Of a stretch of 64,000 nucleotides of DNA, positions 45,260 to 55,200 are shown one piece after another. The first letter of the stretch is position 1, and the number at the start of each line of letters is the position of its first letter. This DNA is from Amyloporia xantha. Taxonomy: Eukaryota > Basidiomycota > Agaricomycetes > Polyporales > Adustoporiaceae. The position numbers and the translations under genes are program-made. The DNA lies in assembly GCA_036971615.1 (NCBI GenBank), contig JAYKKR010000009.1:930001-994000 (forward strand), read 5' to 3'. The notes under the pieces are model-generated. The model worked only from the letters and a program-made list of their open reading frames with translations. It had not been told where the DNA came from and did not search any database.

Positions 45260-47057
45260 ATGGCTCAAATGTGAGATCTTTTCACTCGCTGATGTTCACA
45301 ATGTCATGCCTATCTGTCTATAACGTTCCTGTAGAGCACCCAACATTCCGAATGCAGTCACGCCAGACAGCGGGGCCCAGTTCGCGACCACAAGCGGACA
45401 GCCCGTGAACCAATCCTCAGGCGCGGAGGTGAGTTATCAGGAAATGTAACCGTCTTCGTGTGTGTTTCTCATCGGTATGTATCGCGCAGAGTCAGGGCAG
45501 CAGTGCCTACGCCTCTGCATCGCCGGTGGCATACACTGCGCCGCATATCTATTCCAGCAATGTCGTTCCATACGGTACCTCTTCGCTTTCGGGAGCGAAC
45601 ATTTTTCCCGCTTCAAGCGTGCTGTATCCTCCAGTACAGGGCCAAACGCCAAACGAGCCTATGAATTTGAGTCAGAGCCAGAGTGAGCCTAGCACGCCCG
45701 CGTCGCATGCTGCCAAACGCAAGCAGCCTGATGACGCTGGCGGAAGCTCCACATCTGCTCAAACGGGACCATGCAGAAAGCGTCGAGCCCCAGTAAATAC
45801 TGCCGACGGAGAAAGGGACGATTTGGACTTGGGCCCTCATGGCGGCCCGAAGCATTGGACAGATAACGAGAAGAGCAGTTTGTTCAGCTGGCTGCTTGTG
45901 CATGACAAGCACTGGGACATGTTCAAGACGAAGATGAACACCGTATTTCGTGACGTGAGTTTTCCCTGCAATGTGCGGATCAACGCGGTATTCTAACGGT
46001 CGTGCAGGCATCTGTACAGATCTTTGGAGGGCGGAAGTCGTTCACGGCGCTCAAGAGTTGCTATCATCGCAATGTCGAGACGTTCAAGCAGATCTTCGCT
46101 TTCGAGGTGTTTCTTGCTCGTGCGTTGTCGGAGAAGACAGTGCCCGACGAAATGTCAGAGCTCAATAAGCATTCTGATCCCACGATTGCCCGTCAAGCTT
46201 ACCTAGAGCAACGTCTGGAGGATGCACGTACTGCAGGTGTCCCGGTGGGTAACCTGAATGTGAAGGTGATCGATCATTGGCACCAAAATGGCTGGTATGG
46301 TATGTTTAAGACCAGGTCCGTGTTTATTTTCAAGGTTGACATGATAGAAAGAAGTTGGCTCACAACACTTCTTAGATTTCGAGAAGATCCACGCACGGGT
46401 CTTCCTGTCCCGTTCTACGGGCCGACTAGTATGTCCTTCCCAGATGGACCATCGGCTCCACAACCGAATTATACATCACCGGAAATCGACCCGCAACTGA
46501 CGAATGGCGGCGAACAAGAGGATGATGAGAAGGACGATGAATCCGACGAGTCCGAACACGAAGCAACACCTCATGTCCATAACGCTCTCCCGGGCCCCAG
46601 CTCAAAGGCGTCTTCATCGCGTGTGCTTCCAGGACCTATAGGAGGCGAGCCGTCTCTACCGAGCTCACTCTCTCGAGGGCGGCAATCATCGCAGTTGGAG
46701 ATCCCTGCTCGAAGATCATCTGTCCAGAGCTCCCATCAGGCTCCCTCGTTACTCTTTTCCAACCAGCGCTCGCAACAGACGCAACAGCAGACCGTGCAAG
46801 CACTCGATCGACTCACGGCTGTCACACAGACTCTTGTCGAGCGGTGCACGGATCTGACACAGCTGCTTCGCACTGAGGCGGAAGAGCGCAGGGCACGGAT
46901 GGCCGCCATAGGAGAGAAGACGGAGAGGATGGAAGACGGACTGAACAGGAAGGAGAAGGCCACGCTCGCGACGGAGATGCTAGCCAATGCGGATGTGGGG
47001 GACGAGGTGCGAAGGGCAGCCGCGGACTATCTGAAGAGGTTATTCATGAACGCATAA
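45260..47057 (+). CDS. Myb/SANT-like nuclear protein
   Basis: Exons 45260-45270, 45335-45428, 45490-45954, 46008-46315 and 46376-47057 sum to 1560 nt and 519 residues. The first coding exon is only 11 nt (MAQ plus two bases). After a Ser/Tyr-rich N-terminus there is a basic cluster (AAKRKQPDDAG, CRKRRAPVN). A Myb/SANT-like module follows: GPKHWTDNEKSSLFSWLLV...KHWDMFKTKMNTVFRD then FGGRKSFTALKSCYHRNVETFKQIFAFEVF. The part after it (VIDHWHQNGWYGMFKTRFREDP) is also conserved-looking. An acidic stretch (EEDDEKDDESDESEHE) and a C-terminal coiled coil (LDRLTAVTQTLVERCTDLTQLLRTEAEERRARMA) follow. It is probably a transcription regulator acting as a dimer. The transposon pair ends only 149 bp before the start codon. 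Confidence 0.8.
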
Positions 47058-47790
47058 GCTTGTACGGCTGATGCGTTGGAAGACTAGGACGTGCCGATTT
47101 TTCGGCGCTCTATGGTACAAGCTCTGCCCTTACTCTACTCTCATCTCTCTGCTAGCGCTCGATATGCATCATGCCTGTTATCAATACAATGTCTCCACTC
47201 CGATAGTCTTGCACCACCTTGCCTCAACAACTTGCCTTGGGTCTGCTCGCCGTTGAGCGTCCTGGCGGGACACCTCTGGACGCTGGTAACTGGAGCAAGA
47301 AGAGCATGAAAGACTGCTCAATCCAAGCTTGCGCATTGCATAATCGACTCGGATGCAGCCGACGATCAGCCTGGATTATGGATGTCAATGGCGACGTAAA
47401 ATCAGCAAAACCGGGTATGCTGACAGTGGAGCACATACATCGCTTTGCAGACCGCTTCTCTAAGGCTGGAACTTAGACTCTTAGATACTCAACGCCTCCT
47501 ACTGAGACCGGAGTAAAGGAATGTGTTACTCAGGGAGATAGAGGTGTCAGCGTTGGTGGCTTGTGCTTCCTGGAGACGACCGTGGAATTAATTAATGATG
47601 ATAATGATGACGCGTTGGAAAGGCCAGGTTGAAACGATATCACCTGTAAAACGTCGAAGATGTCTTGCTACAGAAATCGCAGCAAAATGAGCCCTCAGAA
47701 GATTTCGCTTTCCTGTAAGTCGTAAACTAATATACACAATCAAATCCCACATCAATGGTCCCAACCGGAATGCAAAGACTGGATGACAGC
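47058..47790. other. Convergent intergenic region
   Basis: 3' flanks of the Myb-like gene (plus) and of the His-rich protein gene (minus). Only short motif-free ORFs. Confidence 0.5.
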
Positions 47791-49209
47791 TTAGTCAAGC
47801 TCGTCAAGCAGTGAGCGTGAGCTCTTGATACTGTTGTAGGCATCCTTGCCGGCCTCGTAGGCATCATAACCGTCTTTACCAATGTGGTACGCGTCCTTCG
47901 CGGCGTTCCACACACCGCCCCAGTTGATGGCACCGCTCTCATCTTCCCTCGCGAGGATGTCAGCAAGCTCACTGCAGACCACGTTCCTATCAGAAATCGA
48001 TGCAACATATTCAGCAATAACACTAACCGAGTCGCGATAGACTTCCAAACGCCCGAGATACCCCCTGTGTTGGCCCAAGGATTGCGCACTTGGGTTAAAT
48101 CAATCGCATCACTGCTTGCCGGTTCCCGCGTCAGGATGTCAGCAAGCTCACTGCAGAACACGTTCGTGTCAGAGACAGCTGCAACATATACCGTGATGAC
48201 ACTGACCGAGTCGCGATAGACTGAAGAATACTCGGAATACCCTCTGTGGTGGACCAAGGCTTGCGCACTGGGATGAAATTAATCGCACCACTGCCTGCCT
48301 GTTCCCGCGCGAGGATATCAACGAGCTCACTGTAGGAGTCAACCGGTGAGAAGGCGCGACGGAACGGACAACACGACCGTGCTTACCGAGTGGCGACTTT
48401 ATTCTGCATAAGGCGCTCTAGTTGTGGGAGAGCCACATTGCCCATTTGAAACCTGAGTCGACGATGATGGGTGCGGTCGCCGTGACCACCAGATACACCA
48501 GATCCAGAAGACTGCGCAGCTTTACCACCGTGTACCTCTCGGCGATGATGGGAGTGCTCGCGGTGCCCGCCGGATTGCTGCTTGAAGGGAGATGACGATT
48601 TTCCATCAGACCCGGAGCCCTGCGCGGCTTTACCGCCGTAGTTCAGGGGCGCACTGCTGCTAAAGACACCGGATGAGAATCGCATGCAAGCATCTTGTCA
48701 TGTCCACGGCTCACCGACGCGATTTGCCTTTGAGGCTGTCGTAGGCATCCTTACCGGCTTTGTACGCATCGTAGCCATCCTTGCCGATGGTGGCAACATC
48801 CTTGGTGGCCTTCCACACGCCTCCCCAGGTAAGTGCTCCGCTCTCTGCCTCACGAGCGACGTGACCAGCGGCAGGAACAGCATTTACGGCACGCTGGGGC
48901 TGATGCTCGTGGTCGGCGTACTTATACTCGTGGTCGTGGCCGTGCTCGTCGTGGCCGTCGTGGCCGTGCTCATGGTAATGCTCGTGGTCTTGGCCGTACT
49001 CCTTCTGGTGAGCAGCAGGAGTGGCGGCGGGGGTGGGGCGTTCAAAACGTGGCGCCTGCCGCGCATACAAAACACCATCCTGCGGGGTAGGAAGAGCACT
49101 GGAATAAACTGTGAGCAGACGAGATAAGCAGGCGAAAGGGATCCACTCACGAGACAAGGGCAGGGGCAACGACCACGGCAGCAATAGCAATGACGGTAGA
49201 GGAACGCAT
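47791..49209 (-). CDS. Secreted His-rich modular protein with tandemly duplicated exons
   Basis: No named family is recognised. Six exons (49151-49209, 48715-49098, 48387-48659, 48207-48329, 48028-48150, 47791-47971) sum to 1143 nt and 380 residues. MRSSTVIAIAAVVVAPALVSA is a signal peptide. A histidine-rich run follows (HEHYHEHGHDGHDEHGHD), then module 1 (AREAESGALTWGGVWKATKD, IGKDGYDAYKAGKDAYDSL). Exon 3 holds a second His-rich region with two GGKAAQ(G/S)SGS repeats. Exons 4 and 5 are each exactly 123 nt, and exon 6 continues the pattern. Each starts RELxDIL(A/T)RE, and exon 6 ends with a copy of the GVWNAAKDAYHIGKDGYDAYEAGKDAY module. The introns around exons 5 and 6 are both 56 nt and alike. 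All are phase 2, so exons can be gained or lost without frameshift. Metal binding is an inference from the His content. Confidence 0.75.
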
Positions 49210-49450
49210 TGTGATGATCGTGAAGTGGTATTAATTGAGGGTCGTGAAGGGTTGAATTAGTTAACGAAAGTAGTCGTAACGAAAAAGCGAATTAGAACGA
49301 AACAAGACAAGCTAGGAGCAGTCGAAAGTCAGGTTCCATGGTCGCGACCTTCGAGTGAGCAGCTACTTACTATCCAGTACCTGAACTTGAGGAAGCTTGG
49401 CTCGAACAGATCAACTGAGGGGTGAAGAAAACTCGATGCAAAGCAGCCCA

Positions 49451-49458
49451 TATTTATA
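49451..49458 (-). promoter_or_regulatory. TATA-like box of the His-rich protein gene
   Basis: TATAAATA on the minus strand, about 240 bp upstream of the start codon. A strong TATA fits a highly or conditionally expressed secreted protein. Confidence 0.5.
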
Positions 49459-50087
49459 GGGTGTGGGGGCGCTCATATGGTGGACCCTGTGCTGTTTCAC
49501 TCAGCGCTCGGGGAGCTCGCTCGAGATTTTCATGTTATACAGGCCCCAAGATCATGATGGATGCACAGGATAGGCCTTTCCGTGCGTGAGCGATCTTTAC
49601 CGACCCCCACCACGACGCTCTTTACCGACTCGGCACGACCACGACCGTGTCACATTGACGTCTGTTCTGGAGTTTAGAGAAACAGTTCAGACCGTTCAGT
49701 CCCTGAGTCTTCAAGCAAATACAGAGTTTATTGTTGACCATTCCCTCGAGGATAGAGATGAAAGCAGCTGCCAGTGAGAGGGAGAGGAATTTGAGCCATC
49801 CGGCGGACGCATTCGGAGTACATAAAACATCGGGAAGAGGCGATCTCGGAGGTGCGTAGTAGGTGATCGACGCGATCGCAGGGCACGTGTCGGGGACGTC
49901 CACTCTGGCCGAGACCCACCCATGTTGCCGAAAACCTCTTGCCTTGACATCCGAAACATGTGGGGCTACTTATGTTCTCAACGTAGCAGTGTATAGAAAG
50001 CGCGGAAAACTTTGCCAGGAAGCAAGTTCATATGCGAGAGAGACTGTCTGAGTTCCGAGTGTAAATATAAGCTAACACATACTTCAC
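49459..50087. other. Intergenic, no gene seen
   Basis: Upstream of the His-rich protein gene and downstream of the P450 relic. Overlapping short ORFs only. Confidence 0.45.
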
Positions 50088-52238
50088 TTAATTACAATCC
50101 ATAGCCAAGACGAGCCTTTCCTTCTCCACTGAACGAGGGACGATGCTGCATTTGAATGTACCCGGGTGGCTGAGACAAAATACAGTCAACAGTGCAGAGA
50201 CGACAGTCAGTAAGACCCTAACCTGATTCCACCCGTAGTGTAATTGACTTCAGGCTCAATCGGTGAACCATCGGGGTCGATTGCCTTACTGATGTTCATA
50301 GTAGAGAGTACAGAGGCCACGACGATGAAAAGCGTGTCCTCTGCCAGAAGCTATCCGGGGCATACACTAGATCAACATTATGCTTCAACTGCAGCAGATG
50401 ACGAGAGAAGTATCATCCATCACTGACCGTCTTCCGTAGCCGAATGTAAAGGCCCGCGGATCCGGATTCAGGATCCCATTCCCCGCTGCTTTGAGATAGC
50501 GTTCGGGGATGACCTCGAATGGGCTCGGGTACAGCGATGGATCATGGAGGACAGCCCTGCCAACCTCGCATGAGCGCGCTATCACAGAAGCATGCACAGC
50601 ACGACTCGCCAAGTGTTAGCGATGACGGAAGATCCTGCAGGTATGTGAAGGCCCTTGTAGACGTCATCTTGTGTCGATTTGTGTGGCACGCCTGCACGAG
50701 GCAATGAACATGAGGACATGAAAGGTTTGTCAATCCGTTTACCTAGAGGTGATACTGGGTTCCACCGGTGGATCTCCTTCATCAGGGCTTCAATACAAGG
50801 TAACCTGGGCCGATCGCTGAACTTCGGTAAACACCCCGGTTCCACCACAGAGTCCAGCTCGGCTTGCGCCTTGCGCTGGACCTCCGGATAGAGGGTCATG
50901 ATGAGAAAGAAGGACACGAGAGCCGACACGGACTGCAAGGAGAAATCAGCGACTGTCTGAGCAAACAGAGGATGAAAAAGGAGGCACAGTGTCAGCACCG
51001 GCTTGAGAGAAATTATGAGCAGTCATTCGGCGATGCGAATACAATTTCCCACCTCCATAGAATGTCGCAGTCGTTGTCTTTATGAGATCTTCTTCCTCGA
51101 CGGCAGGACTGCTATTACTCTCTATCAACGATGCGGTGATCGATGGCGGGACAGTGCCGTGCGCCTGCAAATACGAACACGAGTTTGATCAGTTTTCGCC
51201 TACAATACGAGGACTTTGAGCTGACAATCTGTTGCTTCACAATATCGTAGGTTACGTCGCATGTTGTTTGTAACGTCTTCCGTCGCGCCTTGGCTACAGC
51301 CTTGAAACCCGCACCGGGTGACCAATCAGGCACGTATCGTACTGACATGATGCGCCATGACGTGAGCAGAGCGTCATGTCGCCTCTCAATACGAGGCACT
51401 CACAGAACGGAAAACTGTCAACGAGGTACGCTCCGGGTCTGAGTGAAAGAGAATATTCTTCTGTGACTGTCTCAGCTAGTTTGATCACAGGATCATCGAA
51501 GTCTTCAACATCATGACCATGGGTGATTTGAAAGACCACGCTAGCAAACAAACCTACAAATTCCAGGTCAGCCACACAGTGGTCATTGGTCAAGGGCTCA
51601 AGCGAAATGATCTACCAACGAAGATGCAAGCGGAAATCCGCATGCGCACGAAGCAATCTCAGGAGAAGTTCAATGACCTTCGACGCCTGAACCCACTGTA
51701 GGCCAGGCATTTTTCGCGTGTTGAGATTACTCAAGAGGATTTTGCGACCTTCTCTGAGGCGTTCGCTATACGGTTCTAACACCATATAGCGGGCGTATCC
51801 GATCCTATGGAAAAAAGCCATAGTGAGAACAGTCTCAAGGTCATCAGATAGGCAGAACGTGTACATTTCTCCGGCCATTATACTTGTAGGATGATCTGAG
51901 TAGAGGTTACCCCTCTTCTCGAGTAGCTCCAAGATGACTTCTGGGGAGTTCAAGACCATGATGGAGCGCCCAAACACAGCGAGGTGTACGATGTCTCCTG
52001 TGCGTGTATGTAGCAGCATGAAGAATTACATATAATACTGCAATTTACCGTATGTCTTTGCCCATTCTGTGAACTTCAGCCACTCTCGATCAAGGGGCAT
52101 CTGCAGCGCATTCCCAATAAATGGGAGACCTCGAGGACCCTGGAGAAGGGGATATCGACACAGACGTTTAGTCAACAGAGAGACCAGAACTAAGCAGGTC
52201 AAACACTGTAAGAGGCCTGCGGCAGGTGAGAAATACAT
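50088..52238 (-). pseudogene. Cytochrome P450 with in-frame stop beside the heme motif
   Basis: A microsomal P450 of the agaricomycete monooxygenase type. Seen: N-terminal membrane anchor (LLQCLTCLVLVSLLTKRL) and proline hinge (LLQGPRGLPFIGNALQMP); SDHPTSIMAGEM; VVFQITHGHDVEDFDDP; the I-helix AGADTSVSALVSFF; the ExxR region with KEIHRWNPVSPLG (EIHR); the PERYL region; and the heme loop FTFGYGRRVCPG. Right after CPG the frame has TAG at 50351-50353, where a residue before LLAEDTLFIVVASV is expected. The downstream part stays in frame through a proper intron to SHPGTFKCSIVPRS and a stop at 50088. Two further oddities: a GC donor (50608-50609) where GT is usual, and a tandem GTTT GTTT near 51546-51554 that shifts the frame after HLRW unless another acceptor is used. 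This is a recently inactivated gene, or one with base errors. Confidence 0.82.
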
Positions 52239-55200
52239 TTACGAAGCCAATTGGGAAGAGTTAGATATGGGAGATACAGCTTGAGCGACTAGAGCTTATA
52301 TAACGAGATGCAACCCTTATCGGAAGATTTGAAGAGAAGGCAGGGATTGACAAGTTTACGGAGATGTGATCCAACATGGGTGGCAAAGCTTTAAGACTTT
52401 AATATGGTGGCGTCTGAAATTAGCTCAAACATCATGACCGCACTCAATAATGTGTGACTTACCTCGCTTTAGGATCAGGATACCGTGGAGGATTCTAGCT
52501 TCATGTGGAGTAATTAGATGAAGCTCACCCGTACGGAACAGCTAAGGCTTATCTGTAACCAGACTACTTAGTAGAAGTAGACCTGTTCGCTGTCAATGTT
52601 CGAAAGACCAGGGCCAGCGCCTCAAACCCGTCGTGGGACCGTCTGCATTCAAAGTGGGCTGCCAACTGGCATAGGCTTGAAAAGTAGTCTCATTAGTTGA
52701 AACACTTGGGATCCACCGACCAAGCTGACGCCGATCCCACGTTCTACGAATCGTATCCATACTTATGCAAATTTCACAGAAATCCAGACTCTCGAAGCGC
52801 AAATATAGAGCTGCGGCCGGTGTAGCTGCCCGCATGCGCCTGTGACGTCAGTCTACCGATCCGATGCCATTAGGATGTGCGCTTTACACCGATATGGTGG
52901 TATCTAATTCGGGGTATCACGCTAACGCCAAACCTGGTTGATATGTGCAACGATTGCGGAAGGGAGACAGATAAGAACATACTGAGTAAAGGTAGCGGCC
53001 TCCGTGACACGCTAGGCTCAGCGGTTCTCTGCTTGGTCTGACGGACGAGCTGATAACGTATGAGGTCCAGAGGATCATAGAAGGGTAGCCTGGACCTTTC
53101 GTAGGTATCTCCGTCTTACACGGGAGAAAAGCTTCAAGCGCGGTGATCGCAGGGGTCAGACAACCAGAGATTCATGTCGATACAGCATCTGGCCCAAGCT
53201 GTAGATCACTCAAACACAGAGGTCATAATGACTACTGGCCTTCATAGCTGTGCATATGATTGCCCGTGGGCCGTGGGTGTTGACACGAGGATCAACGCAT
53301 TACAAGTGGGGGCGATTGAGATTCATTGTCTTGAGTTTCGTCTGCTTTGCATCAGGCGCGCCCATGGTCCAATCCAAGTGTTGCCGGCCAGTCGACGAGG
53401 CTCTCAACTACAAGTGAGCTCAAAAGTGCAGATGGCAGCAGCATTGGGAAGGATAAGGTGGGGCTTGGGTGGGGCAAAAACAAACTATTCATGGAGGCAC
53501 ATGGTAGGTCGTCCAGTGGTCGGAGACCGGCGGAGTCGATCAGGTCACTGCCGCGGCAAGTAAATGTTCAGGCCCTTAAATCATCATCGTGGCAAGTACA
53601 TATGTATGTAGTTCTTACTTGACGAATCGCAAACTGACGTTGCAGAAAGTTGGCCATTCTTTGAACAGCATCGGCTATACTGTAGATCGTGTAGAGGTTC
53701 GGCAATCGAAGTCGGTCGCAGAGGTCACACTGGCCGGCGAGCGTCGGACAAGTTGACTTTGTCGACTGCGTGGCAGCTGTCCTCGAACGCACTACAGGAC
53801 AACATGAATGCAGTGTCACGAAGAGCAACATTCTGGGGCGTACTTCAATAGGTTCCGGAGAAGATGGCTCTCGTCGACATTGAATGATGACGGCGTACGG
53901 GGAGAGAGAGATCCGGGATTCCGGGTAGCCTTGCACTCCGTTCTTGCGCCCGCTGCATAGAGGAAAGAATGCCTCTGTCCAACTACTGTGCGTATCACCC
54001 GTCAGAGTAGTGACGAGCGCTGCTAGTTTTTGATTTCTTCCTGCTAAGAAAGGGGAATGGTAAGACAGCTTGGGGATGCCGTTCGCCTCTAGATCTCGTA
54101 TGTCCTCCTAAATTCTGTCGGAAGTGAAGAACCTTGTCAGAGCCTGAGACACCACTTATCAACTCTATAAACAGGCACTACAACGTGTAGCATGCCTTGT
54201 GATTGTCTCCACCGTCGATGGTGCGCAGGGGATCTTACTTCAGTGGCATCATACGGAGATTGGTGCAGATTGACAGGCCATAAACCAACGATGATTACTG
54301 ACGGGTCATACGAAAGCATCGTGACCGCTGACAGCTGTGGAGTGCAGAGATAACGTTGAGTGGTGCGTCGTTCTTACAGTCTAAGTTACAGATGTGGATT
54401 TTAAATTACTCACTCGTGCATGCACATTTCACGTCTGCCTCAGTGTTCATTGGGCTGCAGGCCCCTAGATTCTCGTCGCTTGGGTGAAACTACCCTCTCT
54501 GTGAAGTCTCTCGACGATAGGCTCTTGATACGAAGCTAAGGACATGAGGCTACTGAAAAGCTGGCCATGGGTGGCATGGCGAGCTGACATAGTGATACAT
54601 AGGTCGTTCCAGGGAGCGATATCCAGCATCAACTGTATGTTCGGCTCTAGCGACTGAATAGAACCTCACGTCGAGGGAATCGACGGAGGTCAGATAACTT
54701 GAGCCGCTGCGATGGCGTGCTGGGGGCATGTCGACGGCACAATATCTGACACAGCTGTATTGCTCAAATATGCCGAGAGGGTGACATGAATATTACAGTC
54801 GCAGAGCGTAGCCGACTTAGAAGGGCCAGGCTGCAATGGTGCTGTTCGAATATAGGCGTCCTCTTGGTAGAGATGCAAACGTGGAAACGAGGACGCTCAG
54901 GATATCTGCTTCGCTATTCAGCGACAGCGTTTGTTCTGTGGTCAGGCTACATGTGCGTGTTTATCTGCTCTATCTGCACCGTGCATTTCTCACAGGAAGC
55001 TCTGTGCCTGACATGCTGGTTCCATTTGATTATGCCACAACGTCGCGCTCTTGTCAGCCGCCCCTCTGGTCTTGGGACGCCCCCGAGTCGTGAGGTCCCT
55101 TCGACTCCCATCTCTCAGTTATCGGGACACGTTTGATGTCGTATGTATCTAGTGTGTGTAAGAGCCAACGAAACGCTGACACCTAACCACGCGCCGCCTC

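Noticed and set aside
54786..55136. ORF with a hydrophobic stretch (FVLWSGYMCVFICSICTV)
   Set aside because: An isolated single segment with no family match and no splice context. It is likely to be chance in AT-richer DNA.
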